DNA of 64,000 nt from Proteus sp. FME41 (GCF_014897315.1 NZ_JABUYL010000002.1:186001-250000); one strand, 5' to 3'; numbered from the stretch's first letter, positions 46,716 to 57,155 are shown. The notes: generated from the sequence alone by a model not told the origin. Translations and numbers: made by a program.

Positions 46716-48377
46716 TTACGCTGCTAACAAATCTTTTGCGTTTGCTAAGGTATTTTTGGTGACTTCACTACCTGCTAATAAACGTGCGAGCTCTTGTAAA
46801 CGCTCTTTTTTCGACAGTAATTTCATTGTAGTTTCAGTTTCTTCGCCGTTTGTCTCTTTATTGACAAAATAGTGTTGATGACCACAACCCGCGACTTGAG
46901 GTAAGTGAGTGACACACATGACTTGAGTTGACTCACCTAATTCACGTAATAATTTGCCTACAATAGCGGCTGTAGGGCCACTGATACCCACATCAACTTC
47001 ATCGAAAATCAGCGCAGGTGTATCCATTTTTTTAGCGGTAATGACTTGAATGGCAAGCGCAATACGAGATAACTCACCACCAGAAGCCACTTTAGAAAGT
47101 GCCTGATGAGGTTGTCCAGGGTTAGTGGTGACATTGAATTCAACTTTTGTGGCACCGTCAATTTGCAGTGAGCTGTCATCAAAATAGACATCAACCGTAA
47201 AATAACCATGAGGCATTGATAATTGATGCATGCTGTTGGTGATTAATTTGCTGAGTTCATTAGCGTATTGTTGGCGAACCTGATGCAATTGTTTAGCAAC
47301 CTCTAATGCAATTAAATGGTCGGTTTTAACTTGTTCAATTAAAACGTCACAGTCATCATTTTGGCGCAGTAAGGCCTTCTTTTCTTCAATTAATTGCTGG
47401 TGAAGTTCATATAACTCTTCTGGTGCAACACGATGCTTGCGTGACAAACTGATATACTTAGACATGCGTTTTTCAACTTCAAATAAGCGGTTAGGATCCA
47501 TTTCTAATCGATCGCTGTAATGACGAAGTTCATCACTCACCTCACTAATTTGGATTGTAGCTTCTTCTAGCATCTCTAATAACGAATTAAATTGGCTTTC
47601 CATAGAGGTTAATTCTGTAATTTCATGTTTAGCCACATTGAGCATACTTAAGATATTTTGTTCTTCGTTATCACTTAAAATCTGCAAGCTATTTTGGCTT
47701 AGGGTTAAAAATTGTCCGCAGTTAGAAAGACGTTTATATTCTTGATCGAGTTCAGGGTATTCCCCCTGGATTGGTTGAAATTCATTAAGCTCTTTTAAAT
47801 GATAATCAACCAGTTGTTGTCTTGCTTCTCTTTCTAATGAGAGTTGTTGAAAAGTCGCTAAAGTTTGACAACTTTGATGCCATGTTTGATAGGCCGATTT
47901 CATGCTTTTTAATAAAGCTGGCTCATGTGCATAAATATCAAGCAGTTGTTTTTGGTAACGTGATTCTAAAAGCTGCTGATGTGCATGTTGACCATGAATT
48001 TGGATAAGTAAAGAACCAAGCTCTCTTAATTGAGAAAGGGGGACTGAAGTACCGTTAATAAAACCACGAGAACGCCCATCAGCAGAGATAGTCCGTCTTA
48101 AAAGGCATTCGTTGTGATCATCAAGATGATGTTCTTCAAGCCAACGTTGTGCCGATGGGGTATCAGAGAGTGAGAATCGTGCACATAAATCGGCTCTTGT
48201 TGCACCAGGGCGCACCATATTGGCATCGCCTCGGTTGCCTAAACATAAACCTAGAGCATCAATGGCAATAGATTTACCCGCGCCAGTTTCACCAGTAATG
48301 GTGGTCATGCCACCAGAGAAATCGATTTCAAGGTCACGGACTATGGCAAAATGACTAATAGTTAATTGAGTCAGCAT
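46716..48377 (-). CDS. recN: DNA repair ATPase RecN
   Basis: 553 residues, SMC-like. Walker [20 protein letters not shown] near the N-terminus, a central coiled coil (about 150-370), and the C-terminal signature and Walker B ([30 protein letters not shown]). RecN holds broken DNA ends and sister chromatids together for RecA-dependent repair. It is among the most strongly SOS-induced genes; two to three LexA boxes precede it here. Confidence 0.97.
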   Translation of the reverse strand: MLTQLTISHFAIVRDLEIDFSGGMTTITGETGAGKSIAIDALGLCLGNRGDANMVRPGATRADLCARFSLSDTPSAQRWLEEHHLDDHNECLLRRTISADGRSRGFINGTSVPLSQLRELGSLLIQIHGQHAHQQLLESRYQKQLLDIYAHEPALLKSMKSAYQTWHQSCQTLATFQQLSLEREARQQLVDYHLKELNEFQPIQGEYPELDQEYKRLSNCGQFLTLSQNSLQILSDNEEQNILSMLNVAKHEITELTSMESQFNSLLEMLEEATIQISEVSDELRHYSDRLEMDPNRLFEVEKRMSKYISLSRKHRVAPEELYELHQQLIEEKKALLRQNDDCDVLIEQVKTDHLIALEVAKQLHQVRQQYANELSKLITNSMHQLSMPHGYFTVDVYFDDSSLQIDGATKVEFNVTTNPGQPHQALSKVASGGELSRIALAIQVITAKKMDTPALIFDEVDVGISGPTAAIVGKLLRELGESTQVMCVTHLPQVAGCGHQHYFVNKETNGEETETTMKLLSKKERLQELARLLAGSEVTKNTLANAKDLLAA

Positions 48378-48405
48378 AGTGCCTCTCCTGTGTATAAAAA
48401 CATAT

Positions 48406-48421
48406 CTGTAATTACATACAG
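48406..48421 (-). promoter_or_regulatory. LexA box 1 of recN
   Basis: CTGTAATTACATACAG, a full CTGT-N8-ACAG match. Confidence 0.9.
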
Positions 48422-48427
48422 TATAAA

Positions 48428-48443
48428 CTGGTTTTTTATACAG
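48428..48443 (-). promoter_or_regulatory. LexA box 2 of recN
   Basis: CTGGTTTTTTATACAG, one mismatch in the left half. A third, weaker candidate (CTGTGTATAAAAACAT) lies at 48388-48403. Multiple boxes also occur at E. coli recN. Confidence 0.75.
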
Positions 48444-48464
48444 TAAAGTGGTGAGGCATAAAAA

Positions 48465-49364
48465 TTAGAACATTTTTTTTGACCAACCTAATTTTGAGCT
48501 GAGTGTATTAAAATAATTATAATCGGTCGGATGAACTAAATTCAGCTTTTGACGACTACGCTTAATAATCACTTCATCGCCTTCTTTGATAGGCAACACT
48601 AATTGGCTATCGCAACTCACTTCATAATCGATATTTGTTTGTGAGAATTTTAGGCGGATTTGACTATCACTACTGATAACTAAAGGGCGTGCTGACAGAG
48701 TATGCGGAAACATAGGCACTAACGCAATTGCATCAAGGTTCGGTGTTAAAATGGGACCTCCTGCAGAAAGTGAATAGGCGGTTGAGCCAGTAGGTGTTGC
48801 AATAATTAAGCCATCCGAACGTTGTGAAAAGGCAAAGCGATCATCAATATAAACTTCAAACTCAATCATATGCGCGACTTTACCAGGATGAAGTACAACT
48901 TCATTTATGGCTGTACCAATGCGTGTTCTTTGGCCTTCAGCGCAAACTCGAGCTTCAAGTAAGAAGCGTTTTTCTTCGTGATAGTGCCCTGCTAATACAT
49001 TAGTTAATTGTTGTATGGCATTATCAGGATCGAGATCAGTAAGAAAACCTAAATTGCCACGGTTAACACCAATGACTTTGATGCTATAACGAGATAAAAC
49101 ACGCGCTGCACCGAGCATGTTGCCATCTCCACCCACAACGATCACGAGATCAGCCACTTTCCCAACTTGTGTTAAATCACCTGTCTGTGCATTTTCAAGT
49201 TTTAGTTCTTGAGCAACTTGTGTATCAATAATAACGTCATAGCCTTGAGCTAGCAGCCAATGATAGAGCATTTCATGTGTTGAAAGTGCCTCTGGATGAC
49301 GGGGATGACCGACAATGCCAATGCATTTAAAGTGTTTTTTTTCCGTTACGGTATTATCTGGCAT
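48465..49364 (-). CDS. nadK: NAD kinase
   Basis: 299 residues from the ATG at 49364, with GAGGG seven to eight bases upstream; a start eight codons earlier is unsupported. It matches E. coli Nad[10 protein letters not shown], the GGDGN motif ([13 protein letters not shown]), GNLGFLTDL, and [16 protein letters not shown]. It phosphorylates NAD to NADP with ATP. It ends about 90 bp beyond the recN control region and is divergent from grpE. Confidence 0.96.
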   Translation of the reverse strand: MPDNTVTEKKHFKCIGIVGHPRHPEALSTHEMLYHWLLAQGYDVIIDTQVAQELKLENAQTGDLTQVGKVADLVIVVGGDGNMLGAARVLSRYSIKVIGVNRGNLGFLTDLDPDNAIQQLTNVLAGHYHEEKRFLLEARVCAEGQRTRIGTAINEVVLHPGKVAHMIEFEVYIDDRFAFSQRSDGLIIATPTGSTAYSLSAGGPILTPNLDAIALVPMFPHTLSARPLVISSDSQIRLKFSQTNIDYEVSCDSQLVLPIKEGDEVIIKRSRQKLNLVHPTDYNYFNTLSSKLGWSKKMF

Positions 49365-49391
49365 TTTTTTACCCTCGTTTAGCGCCAATTC

Positions 49392-49420
49392 CTTGAAACC
49401 CGTTTATTGATCCCCATAAT
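49392..49420 (+). promoter_or_regulatory. Sigma-32 heat-shock promoter of grpE
   Basis: CTTGAA, 14 bases, CCCCATAAT: a near-consensus sigma-32 promoter, about 45 bases before the start codon. Confidence 0.88.
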
Positions 49421-49464
49421 AAACTAAATATGAAGATGAATACCAAAACTACGCGGAGATGTTC

Positions 49465-50076
49465 ATGAGTAGTAAAGAACAAAATGTACATGAAGAGCAA
49501 GTCTCAAAAGAAAAAGAAGGAATGGAAGCTGCAATGAATGAGTCTCAAGAGCACGCTATGACCGAAGAAGCACAAGCGGATTTTAATGCTCAGGCTGAAT
49601 TAGTTGAAGCCTTAGCGCGTATTGATTCTCTTGAAAAACAACTTGAGCAATCACAAAAAACAGAGCGTGAGGCAATGGCTCGTGCGCTTGCTGAAGTTGA
49701 AAATGTGCGCCGTCGTACTCAACAAGATATTGAGAAAGCACATAAATTTGCACTTGAGAAATTTTCTAATGAGTTATTGCCTGTACTCGATAATTTAGAA
49801 CGTGCCTTATCTGCGGCTGATCATGAAAATGAAGCGTTGAAACCAATGATTGAAGGTTTAGATTTAACGTTGAAGTCATTCTTAGATGCTGTACGTAAAT
49901 TTGGCATTGAAGTGGTTGAAGAAAAAAATGTGGTATTTAACCCTGACGTTCACCAAGCGATGACATTAATTGATAGTCCAGCGCATGAACCTAATCATGT
50001 TGTCGATGTTATGCAAAAAGGATACACCTTAAATGGCCGTTTATTACGTCCAGCTATGGTTATCGTTTCTAAGTAA
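49465..50076 (+). CDS. grpE: GrpE nucleotide exchange factor
   Basis: 203 residues from the ATG at 49465 (MSSKEQ), six bases after GCGGAG; the ATG at 49459 is too close to that site. It has a long N-terminal helix ([39 protein letters not shown], partial blocks) and a C-terminal beta domain ending [18 protein letters not shown]. It releases ADP from DnaK and acts as a thermosensor. Transcribed from a sigma-32 promoter. Confidence 0.97.
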   Translation: MSSKEQNVHEEQVSKEKEGMEAAMNESQEHAMTEEAQADFNAQAELVEALARIDSLEKQLEQSQKTEREAMARALAEVENVRRRTQQDIEKAHKFALEKFSNELLPVLDNLERALSAADHENEALKPMIEGLDLTLKSFLDAVRKFGIEVVEEKNVVFNPDVHQAMTLIDSPAHEPNHVVDVMQKGYTLNGRLLRPAMVIVSK

Positions 50077-50126
50077 TACCAATTAACGTGTTCGTTATCA
50101 TACGATTTATCACGTGTAGATAAGCC

Positions 50127-50174
50127 AAACCGCACAATACGAAGCTTAATTATCTTCCTACTATTGTGCGGTTT
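50127..50174. terminator. Bidirectional terminator between grpE and ung
   Basis: AAACCGCACAATA pairs with TATTGTGCGGTTT across a 22-base loop. Confidence 0.75.
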
Positions 50175-50194
50175 CACGTTTTTATATAACGTTG

Positions 50195-50875
50195 TTACTC
50201 AATAGGATCAAGATACCAATTGATAGGTGTGCGGCCTTGTTGTTGTAAAATATCATTTGCTTGTTTAAAGTGACCACAGCCTAAAAAACCTCTATGTGCA
50301 GAAAGCGGTGATGGGTGAGGTGCTTTTAATATTACGTGTTTATTTGTATCAATAAAACGTCCTTTTTTCTGAGCATGAGCACCCCAAAGTAGAAAAACAA
50401 CCCCCTCTCTACGCTGATTAATTTGCTCAATAACAGCATCGGTAAACACTTCCCAACCATAATTAGCATGAGAATGTGCTTGGCCTTTTTCTACTGTTAA
50501 CACGGTATTTAGTAATAGAACACCTTGTTTTGCCCAACTTTCCAAATAACCGTGGTTAGGGCGTTTAAAATCGGGATACTCTTTTTCTAGCTCTTTATAC
50601 ATATTGACTAAAGAAGGAGGAGCTGGCACACCAGGACGTACCGAAAAAGAGAGCCCATGTGCTTGATTTGGGCCATGATAAGGATCTTGTCCTAAAATAA
50701 CGACATTCACATTATCGAAAGGTGTAAAACGAAAAGCATTAAAAACATCGTCTTGAGGGGGATAAATAATTTTGCCAGCTTCTCTTTGCTGGGCGACTTG
50801 AGACATAATTTGATGAAAATAAGGTTTTTCTTTTTCAGCACCTATCACATCATGCCAAGTTAATGCTGTAGTCAT
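50195..50875 (-). CDS. ung: Uracil-DNA glycosylase
   Basis: 226 residues, full length for family 1 UDG. It has the water-activating loop [18 protein letters not shown] and the DNA-intercalation loop [17 protein letters not shown] with the catalytic His. It removes uracil from DNA after cytosine deamination or dUMP incorporation. Single gene. Confidence 0.98.
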   Translation of the reverse strand: MTTALTWHDVIGAEKEKPYFHQIMSQVAQQREAGKIIYPPQDDVFNAFRFTPFDNVNVVILGQDPYHGPNQAHGLSFSVRPGVPAPPSLVNMYKELEKEYPDFKRPNHGYLESWAKQGVLLLNTVLTVEKGQAHSHANYGWEVFTDAVIEQINQRREGVVFLLWGAHAQKKGRFIDTNKHVILKAPHPSPLSAHRGFLGCGHFKQANDILQQQGRTPINWYLDPIE

Positions 50876-51079
50876 AACATAAATCCTTGTTGGTATCTTA
50901 TCGTGCCTAAGCTTACCGATTTCAGCAAGGGAATGAAAATATTACGGTCTAAAAATAAGAATTAATTAAACTCTCAACTTTCTTTAGAAATTTACAAAAA
51001 AAATTGCAATACAGGTAAAACGATTGTTGATTTAAAACAACACTTTGCGTCTTGAGCAGTAAAATCCTTATGAATTTTA

Positions 51080-51093
51080 TTGATATTAATCAA
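51080..51093 (+). promoter_or_regulatory. FNR site of grcA
   Basis: TTGATATTAATCAA matches the FNR consensus TTGAT-N4-ATCAA exactly. A -10-like TATATA lies about 30 bases downstream (51116), the spacing of a class II FNR-activated promoter. Confidence 0.85.
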
Positions 51094-51206
51094 AGAATGG
51101 TGCCATTTATACTGGTATATAAGTAGACAGAAACATTGGTTAGACCAAATACCCAAGTTCTGATATGTGATTGGAATTTGATTTTGCGCCCACATTGGAG
51201 GTCGAA

Positions 51207-51590
51207 ATGATTACTGGTATCCAAATTACTAAAGCTGATAATGACGATTTATTACACTCTTTCTGGTTATTAGATGATGAAAACGGCGAAGCGCGTTGCA
51301 TCTGTGCTAAAAAAGGTTTTGAAGAAGGCCAAGTGATTAACCGTAAAGAGCTAGGCAATATCGAATACCGTGAAGTGCCTGTAGAATCTAAACCGGTTGT
51401 TCGCGTCGAAGGTGGTCAACACCTGAATGTTAACGTATTAAGTCGTGAAACATTAGAAGATGCAGTGAATAATCCTGAGAAATATCCTCAATTAACTATT
51501 CGTGTTTCTGGTTATGCTGTACGTTTTAACTCACTCACTCCAGAACAACAACGTGATGTTATTACACGTACTTTCACAGAAAGTCTGTAA
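51207..51590 (+). CDS. grcA: Autonomous glycyl radical cofactor GrcA
   Basis: 127 residues from the ATG at 51207 ([10 protein letters not shown]), with TGGAGG upstream; same length and near-identical sequence to E. coli YfiD/GrcA. The radical-bearing Gly102 lies in RVSGYAVRF. It replaces the C-terminal part of oxygen-damaged pyruvate formate-lyase. An FNR site and a predicted anaerobic promoter precede it. Confidence 0.97.
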   Translation: MITGIQITKADNDDLLHSFWLLDDENGEARCICAKKGFEEGQVINRKELGNIEYREVPVESKPVVRVEGGQHLNVNVLSRETLEDAVNNPEKYPQLTIRVSGYAVRFNSLTPEQQRDVITRTFTESL

Positions 51591-51619
51591 TTTTTCACTA
51601 GAGTAAAAAATAACAGTAA

Positions 51620-51648
51620 AGCTCAATATGAAAATATTGGGCTTTTTT
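51620..51648 (+). terminator. Terminator of grcA
   Basis: AGCTCAATAT, GAAA, ATATTGGGCT, then TTTTT. Confidence 0.85.
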
Positions 51649-51675
51649 ATACATAAAATAAAGTGTTAGATGATA

Positions 51676-51709
51676 AAAGGCCACAACGATATTCACTCGT
51701 TGCGGCCTT
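51676..51709 (-). terminator. Terminator of srmB
   Basis: Minus strand AAGGCCGCAACGA pairs with TCGTTGTGGCCTT, then TT. Confidence 0.8.
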
Positions 51710-51733
51710 AAATAAACTTAGAAATGAGGCAGA

Positions 51734-53098
51734 TTATTCGTTGTCTGTCTGCGTTTCTTTTAATGGGGTTGTTGGTGCTGTATTTTTTGTTGCAGTATCA
51801 GTTGCCGTTTTACGACGTTTACCAATATTTTTACGATCACGAGTACGCACTTTTTCTTTAACCGCTTTTTTCTCTTCGTCTTTTTTCGCTTTACGTTTAG
51901 CTAGCACTTTTTTAGACGGTTTAAAGGTTGCTTTTTGGCTTGGTGCTTTAGTGGTTGGACGCAGCTCTGCAACGACTCGATATTTAATGGGCTCTTGAAC
52001 ATAGCGGCCAATTTTACCCAATAATGGGTGGTCGTGTGCTTCAACTAATGAAATGGCAATACCTTTACGACCTGCACGTCCTGTACGACCAATGCGGTGT
52101 AAGTAAACGTCGGCAGTGCGAGGCAAATCAAAGTTAAATACATGCGTGATATCATCTAAATCAAGACCACGAGAAGCAACATCTGTGGCAACCAGAACAT
52201 TCATTTGTCCTGACTCTAAACGCTTTATGGCATCAGTACGCTGTGTTTGCGCCATTTCACCTTCAAGGTAGCTACATTTAATACCTTGTTTTTCTAATGC
52301 AGCGACAAGTTCTCTTACTCGTTCTCTTTTACGAACAAAGACAATCGATTTTTTAACATCATCTTGTTTCAGTAATTGAGCCAATAACGCTGTTTTATGT
52401 TCGAGGTTATCAGCATGGTAATAAAACTGTTGAATTTTTTTACGTTCACGGCGTGAAGGATCGGCATTAAGTTCAACCGGTTCATTTAAAATACGCTGTG
52501 CAAAATCAATGACCGCATTACCTTCAAGTGTTGCAGAGAAAAGTAATGTTTGTTTGCGCCAGCGAGTCTCACCCGCAATGGTTTCGATATCGTTAGCAAA
52601 GCCCATATCTAACATACGGTCTGCTTCATCTAAAATCAGCATTTCAACCGCACGGCAGTCAAAGTTTTCTTCTTTGATGTACTGTAATAAACGGCCTGTT
52701 GTCGCAACAACGATATCTTGGTTCTCGCTGAAAACTTCAGCGTGATTCATATAAGCAACACCGCCTGTGATAGTGGCGATATCTAAATGTGTGTGTGCAC
52801 ATAACTCTTTTGCTTGCTCGGCAACTTGCATTGCAAGTTCGCGAGTTGGCGTCAGGATCAGAATACGTGGTGGGCCTGATTTTTTACGTGGATAATCAAG
52901 CAAGTGTTGAATTGCCGGAAGTAAAAAGGCCGCAGTTTTCCCTGTGCCTGTTGGCGCAGAGCCTAAAATATCGCGTCCCTCCATTGCAGCAGGAATTGCA
53001 TCTGCTTGAATAACGGTCGGGCGTTGATATCCTTTTTCTTCTAATGCGGTCAATAAACTTTCATCAAGTTCAAGACTGGAAAATGTCGTGGCTGTCAT
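51734..53098 (-). CDS. srmB: DEAD-box RNA helicase SrmB
   Basis: 454 residues with all DEAD-box motifs in order: Q motif (RPTVIQADAIP), Walker A (GSAPTGTGKTAAF), PTRELA, TGG, DEAD (LILDEADRMLD), SAT, and the C-terminal helicase lobe with VATDVASRGLD and HRIGRTGRAGRKG. A Lys/Arg-rich tail follows. Full-length similarity to E. coli SrmB, which assists early 50S subunit assembly, particularly in the cold. Confidence 0.96.
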   Translation of the reverse strand: MTATTFSSLELDESLLTALEEKGYQRPTVIQADAIPAAMEGRDILGSAPTGTGKTAAFLLPAIQHLLDYPRKKSGPPRILILTPTRELAMQVAEQAKELCAHTHLDIATITGGVAYMNHAEVFSENQDIVVATTGRLLQYIKEENFDCRAVEMLILDEADRMLDMGFANDIETIAGETRWRKQTLLFSATLEGNAVIDFAQRILNEPVELNADPSRRERKKIQQFYYHADNLEHKTALLAQLLKQDDVKKSIVFVRKRERVRELVAALEKQGIKCSYLEGEMAQTQRTDAIKRLESGQMNVLVATDVASRGLDLDDITHVFNFDLPRTADVYLHRIGRTGRAGRKGIAISLVEAHDHPLLGKIGRYVQEPIKYRVVAELRPTTKAPSQKATFKPSKKVLAKRKAKKDEEKKAVKEKVRTRDRKNIGKRRKTATDTATKNTAPTTPLKETQTDNE

Positions 53099-53362
53099 TG
53101 TATACCTCTGTTTAGGGCGCGGATTTTGACATTATCCCCTGCTAAAAGCCAGAGGATTTACCGCTATCACATTATATATTACCGATAGACGAAGGTATTC
53201 GTTGTTTTTAGGCTTAATCTAAATAAGCATACATCGTATACAAATAGTTTAATGTTAAGATAGGGATAGCAGAAACGTTATCTTACCATATATCTCTTTT
53301 TCAATGGCATGAATCATAATTAATAAAAGAGAGATGGACATATGAATCAGTAGAGTCAATAA

Positions 53363-54118
53363 ATGAATCAAAAGAAAGTCAAAAAAGTAGGGTTACGCAG
53401 AGGTGGTTTTACTTTTAAACAATTTTTTGTTGCCCATGATAAGTGTGAAATGAAAGTGGGAACAGATGGTGTGTTATTAGGTGCTTGGGCTCCCATTGGT
53501 CATGTAAAAAGGGCTCTTGATATCGGCACTGGTAGTGGATTAATTGCGTTAATGTTAGCTCAACGAGCCAATCAATTGGAATGTATTGATGGTATTGAGC
53601 TTGATAAAAATGCAGCTTTACAAGCCACTGAGAATGCCCAAGAATCACAATGGCATTCACTTATTCATATTTATCATAGTGATATCCATCAATATGTTAA
53701 ACAAACACAAAATAAGTATGACTTAATTGTGAGTAATCCGCCTTATTTTGAGCCAGCGATAGCGTGCCGTAATGATATTCGTGAACAAGCACGTTATACC
53801 AAAACGTTAACGCATGAAGGATTGCTGGATAGTGCGCAATCACTTATTGCAGAAAAGGGGGTGTTTTGTGTTGTATTGCCTTATGCTATTGGTGAACAAT
53901 TTATTGAAATAGCAGAAAAAAAAGAGTGGAGTTTAACTAAACGCGTTAATATTAAAGACAGTGTAGACAAACCTTATCATCGCGTTTTATTAGCATTTCA
54001 AAGACAAAACATAGGTGACATTGAGTGTAATATTGAAGAGCTTATTATTCGTCATAATGAAGGCCATTACACCGATAAGTTTCAATCTTGGGTCACTGAC
54101 TTTTATTTATATTACTAA
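53363..54118 (+). CDS. trmN: tRNA1(Val) (adenine-37-N6)-methyltransferase
   Basis: 251 residues, class I SAM methyltransferase: GGFTFKQFFVAHDKCEMKVGTDGVLLGAW, DIGTGSGLIALMLAQR (SAM site) and NPPY (VSNPPYFEP) for adenine-N6 chemistry. E. coli YfiC/TrmN6 is the close match. Divergent from srmB. In E. coli nadB lies between this gene and rpoE; no nadB is present here. Confidence 0.93.
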   Translation: MNQKKVKKVGLRRGGFTFKQFFVAHDKCEMKVGTDGVLLGAWAPIGHVKRALDIGTGSGLIALMLAQRANQLECIDGIELDKNAALQATENAQESQWHSLIHIYHSDIHQYVKQTQNKYDLIVSNPPYFEPAIACRNDIREQARYTKTLTHEGLLDSAQSLIAEKGVFCVVLPYAIGEQFIEIAEKKEWSLTKRVNIKDSVDKPYHRVLLAFQRQNIGDIECNIEELIIRHNEGHYTDKFQSWVTDFYLYY

Positions 54119-54287
54119 ATCTATATTTAATATTACATTGTTTAAGATAATATATATTCTTGTAAGCAATCGTATATAATTAAATAATATCATTGTGTTA
54201 TCGTTTTTTTATTGGCAAATTGCATTTTGGTTGGTGATCACCGCAGTGATTTTTTTGTGATTCATCTCTTATAATAATGATTGAATT

Positions 54288-54314
54288 GAACTTCATACTA
54301 TTTTTGCGCTCTAA
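54288..54314 (+). promoter_or_regulatory. Sigma-E promoter of rpoE
   Basis: GAACTT, 16 bases, TCTAA, against the sigma-E consensus GGAACTT-N16-TCAAA. It is expected, because rpoE is autoregulated. The 295 bp between trmN and rpoE contain no other gene apart from the coupled leader ORF. Confidence 0.8.
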
Positions 54315-54357
54315 GTCGTGTAGCTCATAAAAACGAGAAGGAATAACGAGAGTAAAT

Positions 54358-54414
54358 ATGACGGAGTCATTTAAAAATAGTGCGAAGCTTGACTTCGGGA
54401 GAGTCCATCTCTAA
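54358..54414 (+). CDS. 18-residue upstream ORF coupled to rpoE
   Basis: ATG at 54358 behind a GAGAG site, encoding MTESFKNSAKLDFGRVHL, and ending in TAATG so that its stop shares a base with the rpoE start. A small coupled leader ORF (rseD) has been reported before E. coli rpoE; this may be its counterpart. Confidence 0.5.
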   Translation: MTESFKNSAKLDFGRVHL

Positions 54415-54992
54415 TGAGCGAGCAGTTAACGGACCAAATGTTGGTTGAAAAGGTACAAAATGGTGACCAGAATGCCTTTAATTTGCTGGTTATCCGCTAT
54501 CAACACAAGGTAGCAAGCCTGATTTCCCGTTATGTACCTCAGGGTGATGTACCAGATGTTTCGCAGGAAGCCTTTATTAAAGCGTATCGTGCCATCGGTT
54601 CTTTTCGGGGTGACAGTGCTTTTTATACTTGGCTTTATCGCATTGCGGTGAATACCGCAAAAAACTATCTGGTTGCACAGGGGCGACGTCCGCCTTCGAA
54701 TGATTTAGATGCGAGTGATGTCGAAAACTTTGAATCACCAAACGCATTAAAAGAAATTTCGAACCCTGAGAATTTAATGTTGTCTGAAGAGTTACGGAGA
54801 GTGGTTTTTCACACCATAGAGTCATTACCTGAAGATTTAAGGGTTGCTATAACACTTCGGGAACTTGACGGACTGAGCTATGAAGAGATAGCCGTCATTA
54901 TGGATTGCCCTGTCGGAACAGTACGTTCACGTATTTTTAGGGCGCGAGAAGCTATCGATAATAAGGTTCAACCATTAATACAAGAGTTTTGA
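54414..54992 (+). CDS. rpoE: Extracytoplasmic stress sigma factor RpoE
   Basis: 192 residues of an ECF sigma factor, near identical to E. coli sigma-E: region 2 (LVIRYQHKVASLISRY, DVSQEAFIKAYRAIGSFRGDSAFYTWLYRIAVNTAKNYLV) and region 4 (LPEDLRVAITLRELDGLSYEEIAVIMDCPVGTVRSRIFRARE, in blocks). It directs the envelope-stress response to misfolded outer-membrane proteins. First gene of rpoE-rseABC, from a sigma-E promoter. Confidence 0.98.
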   Translation: MSEQLTDQMLVEKVQNGDQNAFNLLVIRYQHKVASLISRYVPQGDVPDVSQEAFIKAYRAIGSFRGDSAFYTWLYRIAVNTAKNYLVAQGRRPPSNDLDASDVENFESPNALKEISNPENLMLSEELRRVVFHTIESLPEDLRVAITLRELDGLSYEEIAVIMDCPVGTVRSRIFRAREAIDNKVQPLIQEF

Positions 54993-55030
54993 TTGTGGGT
55001 GAACCATCATTGACTGAAGGGTACTTTTAC

Positions 55031-55660
55031 ATGCAAAAAGAGAAACTTTCTGCATTTATGGATGGCGAAGTTCTTGATAAAGAATTAATGGGTACAGTTG
55101 TACGTGATGACTCGATGAAAGAGACATGGCAACGTTACCATTTAATTCGTGACACAATGCGTGGTGATGTAGGTGAAGTCATCCACTTTGATATCGCAAG
55201 TCGCGTTGCGCTCGCGTTAGAGAATGAACCTGTCCGCATAAGTCCTGAACAACAACGAGAGCAGCAACCTGCGCCATCACAATGGCGTCAGCACTCTTTC
55301 TTACAAACGTTACGTCCTTGGGCAAGTCAGTTAACTCAAATCGGTGTCGCGGCTTGTGTTTCATTAGCTGTTATTGTTGGTGTTCAGCAATATAATGGAA
55401 AGAATGGTTCTGAAGATTTTCAAATAGATACACCAGTATTTAATACCCAGCCTATTATGGGATCTGGTGCACCAGTAAGTTTAAATCTTCAAAACGATAC
55501 TTTAGGTAAAGACCAGCAAACACGTTTACAAGAGCGTAATCAACGCCTTGGATTAATGTTGCAACAGTATGAGTTGGATCGCCGCATTTATAATGCACCA
55601 CAAGATGAGTCTCCAGTGAGTACTCAACGTGTGGCTCAACCTGCACCACAGCAGCAATAA
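55031..55660 (+). CDS. rseA: Anti-sigma-E factor RseA
   Basis: 209 residues from the ATG at 55031 (MQKEKLSAFMDGEVLD), with GAAGGG upstream; a start 14 codons earlier is not supported. The cytoplasmic anti-sigma domain (about 1-85) has WQRYHLIRDTMRGD; a transmembrane segment (about 101-119, VAACVSLAVIVGV) leads to a periplasmic domain that binds RseB. Stress-triggered cleavage by DegS and RseP frees sigma-E. The C-terminal Gln-rich tail resembles that of E. coli. Confidence 0.95.
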   Translation: MQKEKLSAFMDGEVLDKELMGTVVRDDSMKETWQRYHLIRDTMRGDVGEVIHFDIASRVALALENEPVRISPEQQREQQPAPSQWRQHSFLQTLRPWASQLTQIGVAACVSLAVIVGVQQYNGKNGSEDFQIDTPVFNTQPIMGSGAPVSLNLQNDTLGKDQQTRLQERNQRLGLMLQQYELDRRIYNAPQDESPVSTQRVAQPAPQQQ

Positions 55661-55703
55661 TGATGTGAATGTATAAATAACGTGTGGGAATAAAACAGTC
55701 GTA

Positions 55704-56672
55704 ATGAAAAGATTATGGTTATCCGCCTTATTACTGGTGGGCAGCCTATCGATGTCAATACAAGCCTTGGCACAACCTCAAACAGGTAGTGTCGAGGCTT
55801 TGTTGCAAAAGATGGGTCATACAAGTCAAAGCTCTACCTATGAATTATCTTTTATTAATATAAATTCTCAAGGTATTGTCCCTATCCGCTACCGTCATAC
55901 CCTTATTGATGACAAACCGCTTGCACAATTAATGCAAATGGACAGCACTCGTCGTGAAATTGTTCAACGTGGTGATGAAATCAGCTATTTTGAACCAGGC
56001 TTAGATGCTTTTAGCTTAAGAAATGATCATATCGTTGATTATATCCCTTCAATTATTTATCAAAATTTCAATGAATTATCAGGTTATTATAATTTTATTG
56101 ATGCAGGTAGAACGCATATAGGGGATATTCCAAGCCGTGTTGTTCGTGTGTTATCAAAAAATAATGATCGCTATGATTATGTCTTGTTTATTGATGAAGA
56201 AAGATACCTACCTTTAAGAGTCGATCTTTTAGACAAAAATAATGACATTATTGAGCAATTTAGAGTAATTTCAGTTAATGAAGGCAATGAGGTCGGAGCC
56301 GCGTTAAATTCATTGCGTACGGTTAATATGCCACCATTGTTACTCGTTCCTAAATCAAAACCTTTGGTTTATAACTGGTCAGTTAGTGACGTGCCTGATG
56401 GCTTTAAAGAAGTTAAACGCAGTAATCATCAGATTTCTGAAACTGAATTCAGTCAGTCTATTTTGTTTAGCGATGGCTTATTTGACTTCTCAATTTATGT
56501 TAATAAAAGTGGGCAGCAAGTAAATTCGCCCGAACGCGATAAAATGTTACGCTATGGTCGTAATACAATTTATACCTATGACAAAGAAGGCAATGAAATT
56601 ACCTTTATTGGTCAACTACCATTTTCTACCGCACAGAAGATAGTGAATAGTGTGGTATTTACGAAAAAGTAA
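55704..56672 (+). CDS. rseB: RseB, periplasmic regulator of sigma-E
   Basis: 322 residues with a signal peptide ending ALAQP. Homologous to MucB/RseB: a LolA-like N-terminal domain (TYELSFININSQGIVPIRYRHTLIDDKPLAQLMQMDSTRREIVQRGDEISYFEP, seen in several blocks) and a smaller C-terminal domain. It binds RseA and shields it from DegS, and it senses lipopolysaccharide and unfolded proteins. Third gene of the operon. Confidence 0.96.
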   Translation: MKRLWLSALLLVGSLSMSIQALAQPQTGSVEALLQKMGHTSQSSTYELSFININSQGIVPIRYRHTLIDDKPLAQLMQMDSTRREIVQRGDEISYFEPGLDAFSLRNDHIVDYIPSIIYQNFNELSGYYNFIDAGRTHIGDIPSRVVRVLSKNNDRYDYVLFIDEERYLPLRVDLLDKNNDIIEQFRVISVNEGNEVGAALNSLRTVNMPPLLLVPKSKPLVYNWSVSDVPDGFKEVKRSNHQISETEFSQSILFSDGLFDFSIYVNKSGQQVNSPERDKMLRYGRNTIYTYDKEGNEITFIGQLPFSTAQKIVNSVVFTKK

Positions 56673-56684
56673 AAGGTATAAGTT

Positions 56685-57149
56685 ATGGTTAAAGAGTGGG
56701 CAACAGTAATACATTGGCATGAAGGGCGGGCGTTGTTACGCTACGGTTCTTCTTCTGGTTGTGGTAGTTGCCAAGCTCGCGCTGCATGTGGCTCTTATTT
56801 ATTAAATAAAATAGGGCCAGAAACCGTTCACCAACTCGAACTTCCTGTTGCACAACCTTTAGTTGAAGGGCAAAAAGTAGAAGTGGGTATTCCTGAAAAT
56901 AATTTACTTCTTTCTGCTATGTTGGTGTATTTAACACCGCTCATAGGTTTGTTTATTGTCGCTGGTATTGCCAGTCTTTGGCTTTCTAGTGAATTTGCAA
57001 TTTTTTGTAGCGGCTTAGTGGGGGGGGGATTTGGTTTTTTATTAGCAAGAAAAGTCGCAACATGGTGGAGTAAAGACGAGGGTTTTGAACCTATTATATT
57101 GCAAATAGGGCTTGCACCTCATGAACTGAATGTTCAATTTCAAAAATAA
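56685..57149 (+). CDS. rseC: RseC, inner-membrane positive regulator
   Basis: 154 residues: an N-terminal cysteine motif (SSGCGSCQARAACGSYLL) and two transmembrane helices (about 85-103 and 110-128), the RseC/MucC family pattern. It is implicated in sigma-E modulation and in the SoxR-reducing system; the mechanism is unclear. Twelve bases after rseB. Confidence 0.94.
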   Translation: MVKEWATVIHWHEGRALLRYGSSSGCGSCQARAACGSYLLNKIGPETVHQLELPVAQPLVEGQKVEVGIPENNLLLSAMLVYLTPLIGLFIVAGIASLWLSSEFAIFCSGLVGGGFGFLLARKVATWWSKDEGFEPIILQIGLAPHELNVQFQK

Positions 57150-57155
57150 CCCGCT

